Made by a program: the position numbers and the translations under genes
Shown: one piece after another, positions 8,550 through 16,900 of the stretch
Position numbering within the stretch: the first letter of the stretch is position 1
How the letters are laid out: each line of letters opens with the position of its first letter
IMG/VR virus record: IMGVR_UViG_3300042007_000202
Span: 44,672-108,671 of that record
Reading direction: 5' to 3' (one strand)
DNA: 64,000 bases
From: a virus
The notes under the pieces: generated by a model
What the model saw: the letters and a program-made list of their open reading frames with translations, nothing else
Database searches by the model: none
What the model was told of the DNA's origin: nothing

Positions 8550-8756
8550 TCACTCGTCCGGGAAGCCGCAGGCTTCGAGGAACTTGGAGCGGTTGAAGCC
8601 GTAGCCGCCCCGGTACTGGCGGGCGCAGGCGGAGGCCAACTGGCGGGCCGCCACGCCGAGGACGGCCAGGGCCGCCCCGTTGTCCTCGGCGACCCACCGC
8701 TTCGTGTCGGCCACCGCGTTGGCGATGGCCCAGAAGTCCTTCTTGCTCATGGCCAT
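8550..8756 (-). CDS. Small hypothetical protein
   Basis: The protein has 68 residues and begins five bases after the stop of the MuF-protease gene. It is helical (WAIANAVADTKRWVAEDNGAALAVLGVAARQLASACARQY), resembling short phage proteins that follow capsid genes. A second ATG two codons in (MSKKDF) is also possible. The function is not recognised. Confidence 0.55.
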   Translation of the reverse strand: MAMSKKDFWAIANAVADTKRWVAEDNGAALAVLGVAARQLASACARQYRGGYGFNRSKFLEACGFPDE

Positions 8757-8760
8757 GGCG

Positions 8761-11700
8761 TCAGCTCGCGCGCGCGGCGGCCTTCATCGCCTCCCACTTC
8801 TGGATGGCCGCACAGGCTTCGGCCTTGCTGCCGGGGTTGACCTGCTGGATGCCGGGCCAGTTCAGGTCGCCGGAGGCGCACATCTTCTTCGCGGCGTTGA
8901 CCCCGGTGGCGATGGCCCGGCTGGTGTCCATGCCCTTGCTCTTGAGGTGGTCAGCGATCCGCTTGATGTACGGCGGCAGCCCGCCTTGCTGGTCGACCCA
9001 GTTCTTCGCCAGGGCGATGTCCTGGTTGCTCGGGGTGGGCAGGCCGCCGAACCCGGCCAGGGGCATGGGCACTTCGGTCTTGCGCTGGGGCTGGAGGCCG
9101 CTGATGCGCTTCCTGGCGAGGGCTGTGCGGCGGGCCAGGTCGGTGGCGCGGCGCTGGCTGGCGGTCTCCCTGAAGGCGGCCATGCGCTCTTCCAGGGAAG
9201 CGGCGCGCTGGCGGCGGGCGGCGCGGCCTTCCAGCTCATCCGCGACGGCCGCCGCCAGGTGCACCGGCTCCGCCTGGCGCAGCTCGAACGCCTGGAGGCC
9301 GCTGGCCTGGGCGGCGGGCTGGCTGTCGGGGGCGGAGGGCGGGGTGGCCTCTTCCTCCTTGGGCCAGAACCCGGCCGCGACGAGGGAGAAGAACGAGCCG
9401 TCGGGGCCGGTCTTCTTCGCGGCGAGGGGGAAGCCGGGGCTGTTGACCGCCAGCGCGGCGATCAGCTCGGCGCCGCCCCGGACCTCGCGCCAGTCCCCGG
9501 AGAACGAGGCGAGGGAGAGGCGGAGGCGGTCTTCCTGGCTGACGAAGGGGAGCACTGCCCCGGCGACCCAGATGCCGTGGGCGTCTTCACCGACGCGGAC
9601 CACGGCGGCCTGGGTGCCGGTGTGGTCGTAGTGGGACATGGCGCCGGTCGCGCTGGCTGTCAGCTTGGCGTGGCCGGTGTTCATGGTGATCAGGCCGCAG
9701 CGGACCGTGCCTGTGCTGGTGCGGACGGGGCGCAGGTTGTAGTAGGCGTAGCCGGAGGCGGAGTGCGGCGGGGGGACGCAGCGGTCCTTGAAGCCGACGT
9801 GGCAGGAGCCCCAGGCGGCGAGGTAGCCGGATACCTGCCCGGTCTCTACATCCACGCGGATGGAGTGGGCGCCGGAGCTGCCGTCGGGCTGCTCGAACCA
9901 CTCGCCGGGCGGGGTCCAGCCGGGGGCGAAGGTCTCTGTGGTGGCGGAGGCGGTGATGGCGACGGCCTGGCACGGCTCGCATCCGGCCGGAGGCTCGGAC
10001 GCCTCGGCCTCCTGCACGATGGACTCGGCCTCGTCCACCACGGCGGCGGCGGCCTCGGTCTCCGGCGCCCCGGCTGCTGTGATCTTGTCCCACGGGGTGG
10101 CCTTGACCTCCTCGCGCAGGGCGCCCATGTCCGCCAGTCCGGCCGGGTCCCACCACGCGACGACCTCAATACTGTCGCCGTCGGGGTCGTCCGGGTTCAG
10201 GACGGTGCGGTCGTCGGGGTCGGGGTTGATGCCGACGCCGCTCTCCTCCGGCACCAGCAGCAGGAAGCCCTGGTACACGCCGTTGTCGCTGGTCCAGGTG
10301 TCCACGATCTCGCCCTGGCCGCGCATGTCGCAGCCGGTCTCCTCGCAGAACTCCCGGAAGGCGGCGTCCTCGGCGGTCTCGCCCTCCTCGATGCCGCCGC
10401 CCGGCCACTCCCACATGCCGGAGGCGGGGTCTTCGTCGTCCAGGGCGCGCTGGATCAGCAGCACGCGGCCGGTGTCCTGTGCCTTGACCGCCAGCCCGGC
10501 GTGCGTGGGGGTGGATGCCGGGCTGGCGGGGTCTTCGTCCTCCGCGAGACGCGTGACGCCCATCTGCGCGGATGGGGTGACGTCGTCGGGGGTGGAGGGG
10601 CGGGCGCCGGGGGCGTCGCAGGGGGCGGGCTCCCATCCGGTGCCGTCCTCGGTCGGCGCGACGCACTCCCCCGTCACGACAGGGGTTTCAGGGTCAAGCT
10701 CTTCAGCGGCCTGCTCGTCGTCTGCGGCGATGTCCTGGGGGACATCCCCCGCCTCGGCCTCCTCGTCATCCTCAGTGGCCGTCTGGGAGTCCTCAGCCGG
10801 TACCGCCTCTTCCTCCGGCTCCACGGGTGCTTCGCCCTGGGCCTGTTCCGGCTCGAACGGGCCGTCGCCGGTGGGGTTCGCCGGGACCGCTTCGGGGTCT
10901 TCGCAGTCAGCCGCCATCCACGCGCCGATCTCGTCCTGCTTCACGCAGCCCCAGGCCGGGTCGTAGCCCACGATCTCCGAGAACGCCGCAGCGGTGAGGG
11001 CCTGGCCGTCCGCGTCCGCGAGAGCGATGGCCGCGTTGGGGAAGGCCGGGTGGGCCAGGAGGGTGGCGCCCATAATGCGCCAGCCGTCGTAGACGTCGCC
11101 GACCATGAGGGAGCGGTCGTTGGGGTCGCCGTCCGGCACGATGGTGCCGTCTTCCCTGAGGAGCACCTGGTGGGCGCTGGCGTCGTCCACGTCCAGACTG
11201 ACGAAGCGGACGAAGCCCAGGCCGACCTTGCGGGCCAGGTCGCGCCCGACCGGGTCCTCCATGTCGAAGCGGCCCTCGCCCCACACCTGGCTCCCTTCGG
11301 TCCAGATGCGGTCGATGACGCCGACGCCGAGTTCGGAGCCGTCGTGGCCCTTGGCCAGGGTGCCCTGGACGAGGAGCGGCAGCGGAAGGGGGCGGGAGCG
11401 GACGCCGCCCTCGGGGGTGGCGAGCATTCGCTGATCCGCGGACCACTCGTCCATGAAGCCCAGGACGCCGCGCCACCGGCCGCTGGGCTCCACGGTCACG
11501 GGTCCTGTCTCGGTGACGGTGGGCGTGGTCATGGACTCCTCCTGTGGTGCTGAGGCGGCGGTGAGGGCGGGGTCCCCGGCGGGGCCGTAGCGGGCGGAGC
11601 AGCGGCAGTTGATGACTTCGCCTGCGGGGCCGAGGGGGTCGCCGGGGAACTGGAGGCGGTGGCCGCCGATCTCGAACGGCTCGGTCAGGGGGCGGACTTG

Positions 11701-12339
11701 GCCGTCGGCGTTGAGGTGGGTCTCGCGTACGCGCTGGTCGTGGGTGCATTGCCAGCGCTTCTCCCACGGCTGGCCGGTGCGCTCCTGTTCCGCGAGCGCG
11801 CCGTGCGCGGCGCCCGCGTTGAGGGCCGTCATGGTCTCGGTGCGGGTCATGGTCATGATCTGGCCGTCCCACTCCTCCAGCGTCATCAGCGCGGACAGGC
11901 GTTCCTTGAGCTGGGCGGGGGATTCGCCGCTCGGCCGGTGCAGGATGGCGCGCAGCAGCCGGTCAGCGAAGGCGCGCCGGAACCCGGCGAGGCGGTCGCC
12001 CAGGCCTTCGCCGTGGCCTTGGTCGTCGTCGGGGGCGTCGTCGGGGCGGCCGGTGATCCGTCCGAAGCTGCCGCGCCACAGGGCGCGGGTGGGGCCGAGG
12101 ACGAAGCGGTTCAGGATGCGCCGCCAGGTCGCCTCTGACGGCACGCCCGGCGGGTGGCCGGGCTCGGGCTCGGCGGCGGCTGTCAGGGCCTCCAGAGAGC
12201 CGCCCAGCGGTCCCTTGCGGGCTTCCGCGAGGAAGGCTTCCACGGCGTCCCGGATGGCGGGGTAGAGCTGGGCTTCGGCCCGGCGGATGTAGGTGTAGTC
12301 CTTCATCCGCTCGGACAGCCACGGGTCAGGCATGGGCAA
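8761..12339 (-). CDS. MuF head-morphogenesis / capsid maturation protease fusion with nested NUDIX domain
   Basis: The protein has 1192 residues. Residues ~140-250 show the MuF/SPP1 gp7 pattern (TRTET..ALNAG; CTHDQRVRETHLN; FPGDPLGP; INCRCSARY). Residues ~285-440 and ~825-975 match the two halves I know from actinophage capsid maturation proteases (GHDGSELGVGVIDRIW; GYLAAWGSCHVGF; TGHAKL; AALAVNSPGFP). Between them, after a ~150-residue acidic linker, residues ~612-755 form a complete NUDIX hydrolase with an intact NUDIX box (GGIEEGE, then REFCEETGC). Residues ~1115-1185 are a small C-terminal domain (QVNPGSKAEACAAIQKWEAMK). An internal ATG at 11532 behind GGAGGAG could yield a separate 923-residue protease form. 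Confidence 0.8.
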   Translation of the reverse strand: MPMPDPWLSERMKDYTYIRRAEAQLYPAIRDAVEAFLAEARKGPLGGSLEALTAAAEPEPGHPPGVPSEATWRRILNRFVLGPTRALWRGSFGRITGRPDDAPDDDQGHGEGLGDRLAGFRRAFADRLLRAILHRPSGESPAQLKERLSALMTLEEWDGQIMTMTRTETMTALNAGAAHGALAEQERTGQPWEKRWQCTHDQRVRETHLNADGQVRPLTEPFEIGGHRLQFPGDPLGPAGEVINCRCSARYGPAGDPALTAASAPQEESMTTPTVTETGPVTVEPSGRWRGVLGFMDEWSADQRMLATPEGGVRSRPLPLPLLVQGTLAKGHDGSELGVGVIDRIWTEGSQVWGEGRFDMEDPVGRDLARKVGLGFVRFVSLDVDDASAHQVLLREDGTIVPDGDPNDRSLMVGDVYDGWRIMGATLLAHPAFPNAAIALADADGQALTAAAFSEIVGYDPAWGCVKQDEIGAWMAADCEDPEAVPANPTGDGPFEPEQAQGEAPVEPEEEAVPAEDSQTATEDDEEAEAGDVPQDIAADDEQAAEELDPETPVVTGECVAPTEDGTGWEPAPCDAPGARPSTPDDVTPSAQMGVTRLAEDEDPASPASTPTHAGLAVKAQDTGRVLLIQRALDDEDPASGMWEWPGGGIEEGETAEDAAFREFCEETGCDMRGQGEIVDTWTSDNGVYQGFLLLVPEESGVGINPDPDDRTVLNPDDPDGDSIEVVAWWDPAGLADMGALREEVKATPWDKITAAGAPETEAAAAVVDEAESIVQEAEASEPPAGCEPCQAVAITASATTETFAPGWTPPGEWFEQPDGSSGAHSIRVDVETGQVSGYLAAWGSCHVGFKDRCVPPPHSASGYAYYNLRPVRTSTGTVRCGLITMNTGHAKLTASATGAMSHYDHTGTQAAVVRVGEDAHGIWVAGAVLPFVSQEDRLRLSLASFSGDWREVRGGAELIAALAVNSPGFPLAAKKTGPDGSFFSLVAAGFWPKEEEATPPSAPDSQPAAQASGLQAFELRQAEPVHLAAAVADELEGRAARRQRAASLEERMAAFRETASQRRATDLARRTALARKRISGLQPQRKTEVPMPLAGFGGLPTPSNQDIALAKNWVDQQGGLPPYIKRIADHLKSKGMDTSRAIATGVNAAKKMCASGDLNWPGIQQVNPGSKAEACAAIQKWEAMKAAARAS
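10075..10506 (-). other. NUDIX hydrolase domain nested in capsid protease
   Basis: This is the segment for residues ~612-755 of the fusion protein. It contains the full NUDIX box G-x5-E-x7-RE-x2-EE-x-G, which in known NUDIX enzymes binds a metal and cleaves nucleoside diphosphate-linked compounds. All key residues are present. The acidic linkers on both sides suggest an inserted, independently folding domain. Confidence 0.75.
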
Positions 12340-14431
12340 GGGAGGACCCCTCTCCGTCGCACTGGAACTGGGCGACGGCCCGCTCCAGGTAGTCGGGGTG
12401 GTGTTCCTCGCGGGCGAGTAGGAGCGCGCGCACGTAGTGGTCCACCGCCTGGTGCAGGCACGGTTCGCCGGGGGTGGACTCGTGGAACTCCGCGTACGCG
12501 CCGCGCAGCATCTGGTCGAGCTGGCCGGGGTCTGCGTGGAGGGTGAGGTGGACGGACTCGGGGGGGAGCTGCTGGAGCTGCGTGCGCTGGTTGCGGGGGG
12601 TGGAGCGGATGAGGAACTGTCCGGCCCGGCTGAGGGCGCGGCGGACGGCCATGTCGAGGCAGCGGGTGCGCCAGTCGCCGCCGTGGCTGAGGGCGGGGCG
12701 GGCGCTGGCGGTCATGGCGCGCTCCAGCCCTTCGCGGGTGACGGGGCGGCTGGCTCCGGCCTGGGGTGCGTTGTTGCGGCCTCCGGCGGCCGGGAGCCCG
12801 GCCGGGCGGGCGGCCGGGCGGCCGGGCTGCTGGGCGGGGGTGGGGCCGGGGGTGCCGGGGTAGCCGCCGATGCGGCTGATGTTGGTGGGGTTGCCCAGGG
12901 GGGCCTGTACGCCTTGGGGTGTGGCGGCGGCGATGGCCTCCGGGGGGAGGGGGATGCCCAGGCGCGGGAGCAGGTAGGGGGCGAGGTTGGCGTTCGTCAG
13001 GGCGACGCGTTCCATCAGGCGGCGGGCGCGCTCCTGCTCGTCGGGGGCGTCCTCTTCGGAGAAGCCCAGTTCGCGCAGGTAGGCGGCGTCGGAGATGACC
13101 TGGTTGGCGAAGGCGGTGTCGGCCTCGGGGGCGCGGTTGGGGCGGAGGGTGAGGTCGCTGGTGTCGTACCAGATGGCGTACTTCTGCCAGCCCTGGATGC
13201 GCAGGGCTTTGAGCGCCGGGCGCAGGAGGTTGGTGGTCAGGGAGTCGCAGATCAAGCCGAGCAGTGGCTCGATGTGCAGCTTGATGGCCGATTCCTCCAC
13301 TTGCCAGGCCGACCAATGGTTCGCGTCGCCCAGGCCGGTCAAAACCTCTGGCGGCATGTCCATGCCAGTGGCCACGCGGCGGATCGCGCTCTCGCGCAGT
13401 TCCTGGACGTTCTCGTCGAGCTTCGTGCTGAAGCTGATGTGCTTCAGTTCCTTGCCCTTTTCGGCCGGGCCCCGCACCACCAGCGGCACCACGGCGGACG
13501 CGCTGTCGCGGTTCTTCAGGGGGGCGGCCATGGCCTCGATGAGGGCGGCCGTGAAGGGGTCCGGGTGGAGGGGGTTGACGCCCTCGGACTGCTCGGGGCT
13601 GGGAGTGGTCAGCTCGTCGGGGACGAACAGGACACCGGCGCCTGCCAGGCGGGACTCCGCGCTGGCGGTGATGTGGGCGGAGAGGTCGACGAGTTCGCGC
13701 AGCGGCTGGCGCAGGGCGAGCAGGGGGGAGTCGGGGTTGTAGCCGACGCGGGGGTGGGGGCGCCAGATGCGCAGGATGGTCGCCTGCTCGGGGTCGATGT
13801 CGATGTACTCGTTCGGCATGTCCGGGCTGACGATCTTGAGCCCGGCGCCGGTGGACTGGAGCTCGTCCGCCGAGCACACCAGCCAGCGGCGCCCTTCGTC
13901 GCCGTCTTCACCGACGACGACGCTGGTGACGTCCTGGCCGTATCCGGCGCTCTGGCCGCCGGGGTCGTCGAAGCCGATGAGGTAGCTCTCGCCGGGGATG
14001 TTGAGGTGGATGGCGAGGCGGCGCAGCATCTCCGCCTGCCCGAGCTGCCCGCCGCCCAGCTCGTCCAGGACGGCGACGGCCTGCTGGGCTTCGAGGTCTA
14101 CGGCACCGGTGGTCTCGTCGGTGCTGAGGTCGACGGGGGTGGGCTCGCTGGAGCCGTCGGGATCCACCACGCCGACGTAGAGGCGGGCGCGGGAGCAGGC
14201 GTTGGCGATCCAGGTGACGCCGAAGCGGAGTTCGGTGACGGTGTCGTAGAGGTCCCAGGCGTCGCGCTGCCAGTCCTGCTTGCGGCCGACGACGGTGCGG
14301 ACCTGGGCCTTGCTGACGAGGGCCGCCGACGCCATCACCGTGGTGCCCGCGTTCTGGTAGGTGACGACCCTGCCCGCGCGGTCGCGGCGGATCAGGTGCT
14401 TGGGGCGGCGGTGGATATTCCAGAGCGGCAC
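12326..14431 (-). CDS. Portal protein
   Basis: The protein has 701 residues and the layout of actinophage portal proteins: an N-terminal domain (RDAWDLYDTVTELRFGVTWIANACSRARLYVG), the NIPGESYLIG segment, a central GVLFVPDEL stretch and the core GMDMPPEVLTGLGDANHWSAW near residue 375. Portals form the 12-subunit DNA entry ring. The C-terminal ~150 residues are an extension. A (GGSC)n element inside the gene (12796-12827) encodes PGRPAARPAGLP in frame, which is unusual for a virion protein. The gene overlaps the MuF-protease start by 14 bases, in the standard order terminase, portal, protease, capsid. Confidence 0.9.
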   Translation of the reverse strand: MPLWNIHRRPKHLIRRDRAGRVVTYQNAGTTVMASAALVSKAQVRTVVGRKQDWQRDAWDLYDTVTELRFGVTWIANACSRARLYVGVVDPDGSSEPTPVDLSTDETTGAVDLEAQQAVAVLDELGGGQLGQAEMLRRLAIHLNIPGESYLIGFDDPGGQSAGYGQDVTSVVVGEDGDEGRRWLVCSADELQSTGAGLKIVSPDMPNEYIDIDPEQATILRIWRPHPRVGYNPDSPLLALRQPLRELVDLSAHITASAESRLAGAGVLFVPDELTTPSPEQSEGVNPLHPDPFTAALIEAMAAPLKNRDSASAVVPLVVRGPAEKGKELKHISFSTKLDENVQELRESAIRRVATGMDMPPEVLTGLGDANHWSAWQVEESAIKLHIEPLLGLICDSLTTNLLRPALKALRIQGWQKYAIWYDTSDLTLRPNRAPEADTAFANQVISDAAYLRELGFSEEDAPDEQERARRLMERVALTNANLAPYLLPRLGIPLPPEAIAAATPQGVQAPLGNPTNISRIGGYPGTPGPTPAQQPGRPAARPAGLPAAGGRNNAPQAGASRPVTREGLERAMTASARPALSHGGDWRTRCLDMAVRRALSRAGQFLIRSTPRNQRTQLQQLPPESVHLTLHADPGQLDQMLRGAYAEFHESTPGEPCLHQAVDHYVRALLLAREEHHPDYLERAVAQFQCDGEGSSLAHA
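12796..12827. repeat. (GGSC)n element inside portal gene
   Basis: A GC-only run built from GGCC and GGGC words, identical in style to the intergenic elements, is translated in frame as an Arg/Pro/Ala-rich linker in the portal C-terminal extension. Confidence 0.8.
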
Positions 14432-14453
14432 GGCGGCAGTCCTCCTCGCTCGG

Positions 14454-14951
14454 TCAGGGGGTCGTGGGCGGCTGTGTGAGCTGGATAGCTACGTGGCCGG
14501 AGTGGACCTGCTGAGTGGGCGGGGGCGGGGAGTCGAGCCAGTCGGCTGCGATGGCGGTGACCCAGGACATGGCGAAGACGGCCACGGTGTAGGTGAAGCC
14601 GGTGGCGAGGGAGTGGGTGGGCCACAGGCCGAGCCAGCAGCGGTAGTAGGCGAGGGTGAGGGCGGCGGAGACCCAGAAGCCGGAGCACCAGGGGCAGGTG
14701 ACGAGCTTGGCCGCGTAGCGCCAGAAGCGGGGGGCAGGGCGGAGGGGGCCGGGGCCGTCGGGGGTTTCGCCGTAGATCTGGCGGGGCGCCCGGCCGCCCG
14801 CCCGGCCGGGCGGCCGGGCGTGTCGGGGCTGGGCTTTCATGTCGATCCAGTCACGCAGGGGCTGAGTGATGGTGTCCTCGGTGATGAGCCTGGTGATGCG
14901 GGCGGTCGCGAGGAGGGTGAGGAGGGAGATGAGTACGGAGAGCCATGCCAC
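14454..14951 (-). CDS. DUF1360-like membrane protein
   Basis: The protein has 165 residues. An N-terminal hydrophobic helix is followed by RLITEDTI, and the core LVTCPWCSGFWVSAALTLAYY is the hallmark of the DUF1360 family found in many actinobacterial and phage genomes. Two to three further membrane segments follow. A (GGSC)n element (14786-14820) is inserted in the coding sequence and gives HARPPGRAGGRAPR between the N-terminal helix and the core. The frame is intact across it. The biochemical role of the family is not known to me. Confidence 0.7.
   Translation of the reverse strand: MAWLSVLISLLTLLATARITRLITEDTITQPLRDWIDMKAQPRHARPPGRAGGRAPRQIYGETPDGPGPLRPAPRFWRYAAKLVTCPWCSGFWVSAALTLAYYRCWLGLWPTHSLATGFTYTVAVFAMSWVTAIAADWLDSPPPPTQQVHSGHVAIQLTQPPTTP
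14786..14820. repeat. (GGSC)n element inside DUF1360-like gene
   Basis: This GC-only palindromic run is translated in frame within the membrane protein at 14454, between two parts of the protein that are normally separated by a short loop. Confidence 0.8.
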
Positions 14952-15038
14952 GCTCCACAGAGTAACGATGTGCTCACGGACTGTCGCGTAAGTGGGTGAC
15001 TGGCTTCCTGGGGAAGGGCGCTGGCCTGCACGGATGCG

Positions 15039-15062
15039 GCCCGGCCGGGCGGGCGGCCGGGC
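15039..15062. repeat. (GGSC)n element, intergenic
   Basis: The element lies in the ~140-base gap between divergent genes at 14951 and 15094, just upstream of a TAACTT -10 box (15079-15084) that would produce a leaderless message for the plus-strand gene. Confidence 0.75.
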
Positions 15063-15093
15063 ACTGTCAGTGGCGAGCCGTAACTTTCCGTGA

Positions 15094-15564
15094 ATGGACG
15101 CCGAGGAGTGGGCCGGGGAGCTGCTGCGGGTGATCCGCGCGTACGGCCAGGGCCGGGCGCGGACCTTCGCGGAGGCGGGCTACCCGCTGCCGTGGGGGGT
15201 GGAGCTGACGCTGCCCACGGGGGCCCGCATCTATCTCCAGACGGTGACCGACCCCTCCGACTCCGACCACCCGCCCACGGGGCCCGTGGCGCCCGCGATG
15301 GACCCGGTGGAGCTTCCCGCCGAGGGGCCGACGGAGCTGGCCGCCGTGGAACGCTGGCTGGGCTGGTGCCTCACCGGCCATCAATCCGCGTGGATCAGGG
15401 AGGTGGAGCTGTTCCAGGCGCGGCGCGGCCGTCGCTCCGTCCCCCACGGCCTTGCCGTCAAGGCGCACTCAGGGGCGCGGATGTGGATCTACTTCCGGCA
15501 TGCCACCCCCGCCGGGCGCGACCCGCGCGGCATGGCCGTGTGGCGGCTCCAGCCGACCGTGTAG
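15094..15564 (+). CDS. Hypothetical protein, probable leaderless message
   Basis: The protein has 156 residues. The ATG has no ribosome site but lies nine bases after a TAACTT -10 box, so a leaderless transcript is likely, as is common in actinobacteria. The sequence includes WGVELTLPTGARIYLQTV and VKAHSGARMWIYFRHATPAGRDPRGMAVW, two similar strand-rich units. No family was recognised. It is a lone plus-strand gene among minus-strand neighbours and carries a 12-bp palindrome copy (15384-15395) that reads as IRE after a shifted phase. Confidence 0.6.
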   Translation: MDAEEWAGELLRVIRAYGQGRARTFAEAGYPLPWGVELTLPTGARIYLQTVTDPSDSDHPPTGPVAPAMDPVELPAEGPTELAAVERWLGWCLTGHQSAWIREVELFQARRGRRSVPHGLAVKAHSGARMWIYFRHATPAGRDPRGMAVWRLQPTV

Positions 15565-15568
15565 GGCC

Positions 15569-15919
15569 TCAGCCGCCCGGGGGCGGCACGATCATCCGCG
15601 CGGGGCGGCCGGTGGTGCTGATGCTGAAATCGTCGAGCCAGGCGAGCGCGGCATGAACGGGGTCTTCACCGTCGGGATACTCGTACAGGGCGAAGCACAT
15701 GATTCCATCGCCTGTCGACATATGGACCAGGTCATCTTCCGCCCCCCGGCGCCACGTGCGGGATGCCGCGCCCATGAGGTCGGGGTAGGTTTCGGCGAGA
15801 CGATCAATGATCGCCTGCATCTCGGCGTGCGCCTGCTCGTGGCTGTAGCCGCCCGTGCCGTAGACGGGCGAGCCGAAGCCGTCGCTGATGCTGAGCCTGA
15901 CGGTGAGGGTGTTCCACAT
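15569..15919 (-). CDS. Hypothetical protein
   Basis: The protein has 116 residues. It begins with a strand (MWNTLTVRLSISDGFG), then GYSHEQAHAEMQAIIDRLAETYPDLMG, and ends with a strand-rich part and a Pro/Gly tail. It is convergent with the gene ending at 15564, four bases away. The function is unknown. Confidence 0.55.
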   Translation of the reverse strand: MWNTLTVRLSISDGFGSPVYGTGGYSHEQAHAEMQAIIDRLAETYPDLMGAASRTWRRGAEDDLVHMSTGDGIMCFALYEYPDGEDPVHAALAWLDDFSISTTGRPARMIVPPPGG

Positions 15920-16009
15920 GGGCCGACCCTATTGGGCGGCGGGCGGCGCGGGGCCGGTTCGGCGGCGCTGCGCCGCGATGTCAGCGGGAGCGCCTACCGT
16001 GGTTGACGT

Positions 16010-16065
16010 AGGCCCGCCCCGGACATCCCATGTCCATGCTGCTGGCGCTCGCGCGGGGCGGGCCT
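16010..16065. terminator. Hairpin terminator candidate
   Basis: The 12-bp arms AGGCCCGCCCCG / CGGGGCGGGCCT enclose a 32-base loop that itself contains a small GACAT..ATGTC hairpin. It follows the stop of the minus gene at 16071. Confidence 0.55.
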
Positions 16066-16070
16066 CGCTC

Positions 16071-16349
16071 TTATCCGTTGACCTTGTCGAACGTGGGCGT
16101 CTCCTCATGCTCCACGTCCAGGCGCCACTTCGCCATGCAGCCGTCCTGGTAGACGGCCATGGTCGGCAGGTGGCCGCCCTGGGGGTCGGAGACGAACAGC
16201 TCCTTGTAGAAGGTCAGTACGGGGTCGCCGTGCCAGGGGCAGCCCTTCTTGAGTTCTTTCCGGCGGTCGACCACGCGCTGGAGCGTGGCGGCGTCCCAGT
16301 CGGGCCGGGGGAAGCCGGGCGGGAAGCTGGCGAACGGGTCTTCGTTCAT
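16071..16349 (-). CDS. Small hypothetical protein
   Basis: The protein has 92 residues, starts at ATG 16349 and overlaps the upstream stop by four bases. It begins PFASFPPGFPRPDWDAATLQRVVDRRKELKKG and later has KGCPWHGDPVLTFYKELFV and a second Cys, possibly a metal site but not a clear zinc finger. No family was recognised. Confidence 0.55.
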   Translation of the reverse strand: MNEDPFASFPPGFPRPDWDAATLQRVVDRRKELKKGCPWHGDPVLTFYKELFVSDPQGGHLPTMAVYQDGCMAKWRLDVEHEETPTFDKVNG

Positions 16350-16672
16350 GTCGTGATACTCCGGGGCGGGGTCAGCGGCAGCCCGTCAGCCGCGACCCAA
16401 GGCGGGTTCTTGAAGTCCCAGGGCTCAGCTGTGAGCTGCATGGCGTGGGTGGGGTTGTCCGCGCGGTGGACTTCGGCCCAGGCGTCCCTGTCGGACGCCG
16501 AGAAGAAGGGCTCCCGCACGGTGCAGCAGCAGCAGGAAGCGTAGTACGCCCAGAGTTCGGTGAGGCCGTTGGCGTAGGTGACGATGGTGGCGCCGGTGGC
16601 CTGGCCGTCTGCGTTGACGGGCATCTCGCGGCGGATAATGTCGCGGTTCTTGTCCGCGTGGATGGCGCTCAC
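16346..16672 (-). CDS. Hypothetical protein with CCCC motif
   Basis: The protein has 108 residues from GTG at 16672; ATG at 16624 is an alternative. Four consecutive cysteines (YYASCCCCTVREP) near residue 47 are striking and could bind metal. The N-terminus carries IHAD, the peptide left by a 12-bp palindrome copy (16652-16663). No ribosome site is clear, so the start is uncertain. The function is unknown. Confidence 0.5.
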   Translation of the reverse strand: MSAIHADKNRDIIRREMPVNADGQATGATIVTYANGLTELWAYYASCCCCTVREPFFSASDRDAWAEVHRADNPTHAMQLTAEPWDFKNPPWVAADGLPLTPPRSITT

Positions 16673-16900
16673 CGGGTACGCCTACCCGGCCGGAAGGGAA
16701 TGATCTGCGCGGATCGTTCGATGGGGGTAGTCATGGGTGGCTTGGTCTCCATCACAGCACCGTATTGGTGTAGCGCCGTCCGGAGTGGCTGGCGGCCGGT
16801 GGGGGTCGGGGGCAGCTCACGCGGACGGGCGGAGAAGGGCGGGCCGGTCAGGCTGGCGAGAAGGCGAGGAGACGCGGCGGCCCGGACAGGTGAAGCTGGT

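Noticed and set aside
8680-11553. 957-codon plus-strand open frame opposite the MuF-protease fusion
   Set aside because: The minus strand encodes clear MuF, NUDIX and protease domains. The plus frame is low-complexity and unsupported.
12437-14479. 680-codon plus-strand open frame opposite the portal gene
   Set aside because: Antisense shadow; the portal match on the minus strand is strong.
16680-16900. Possible small gene or RNA in the gap before the RelE-like gene
   Set aside because: Only a 12-bp palindrome copy is visible; no promoter, hairpin or start site is convincing.
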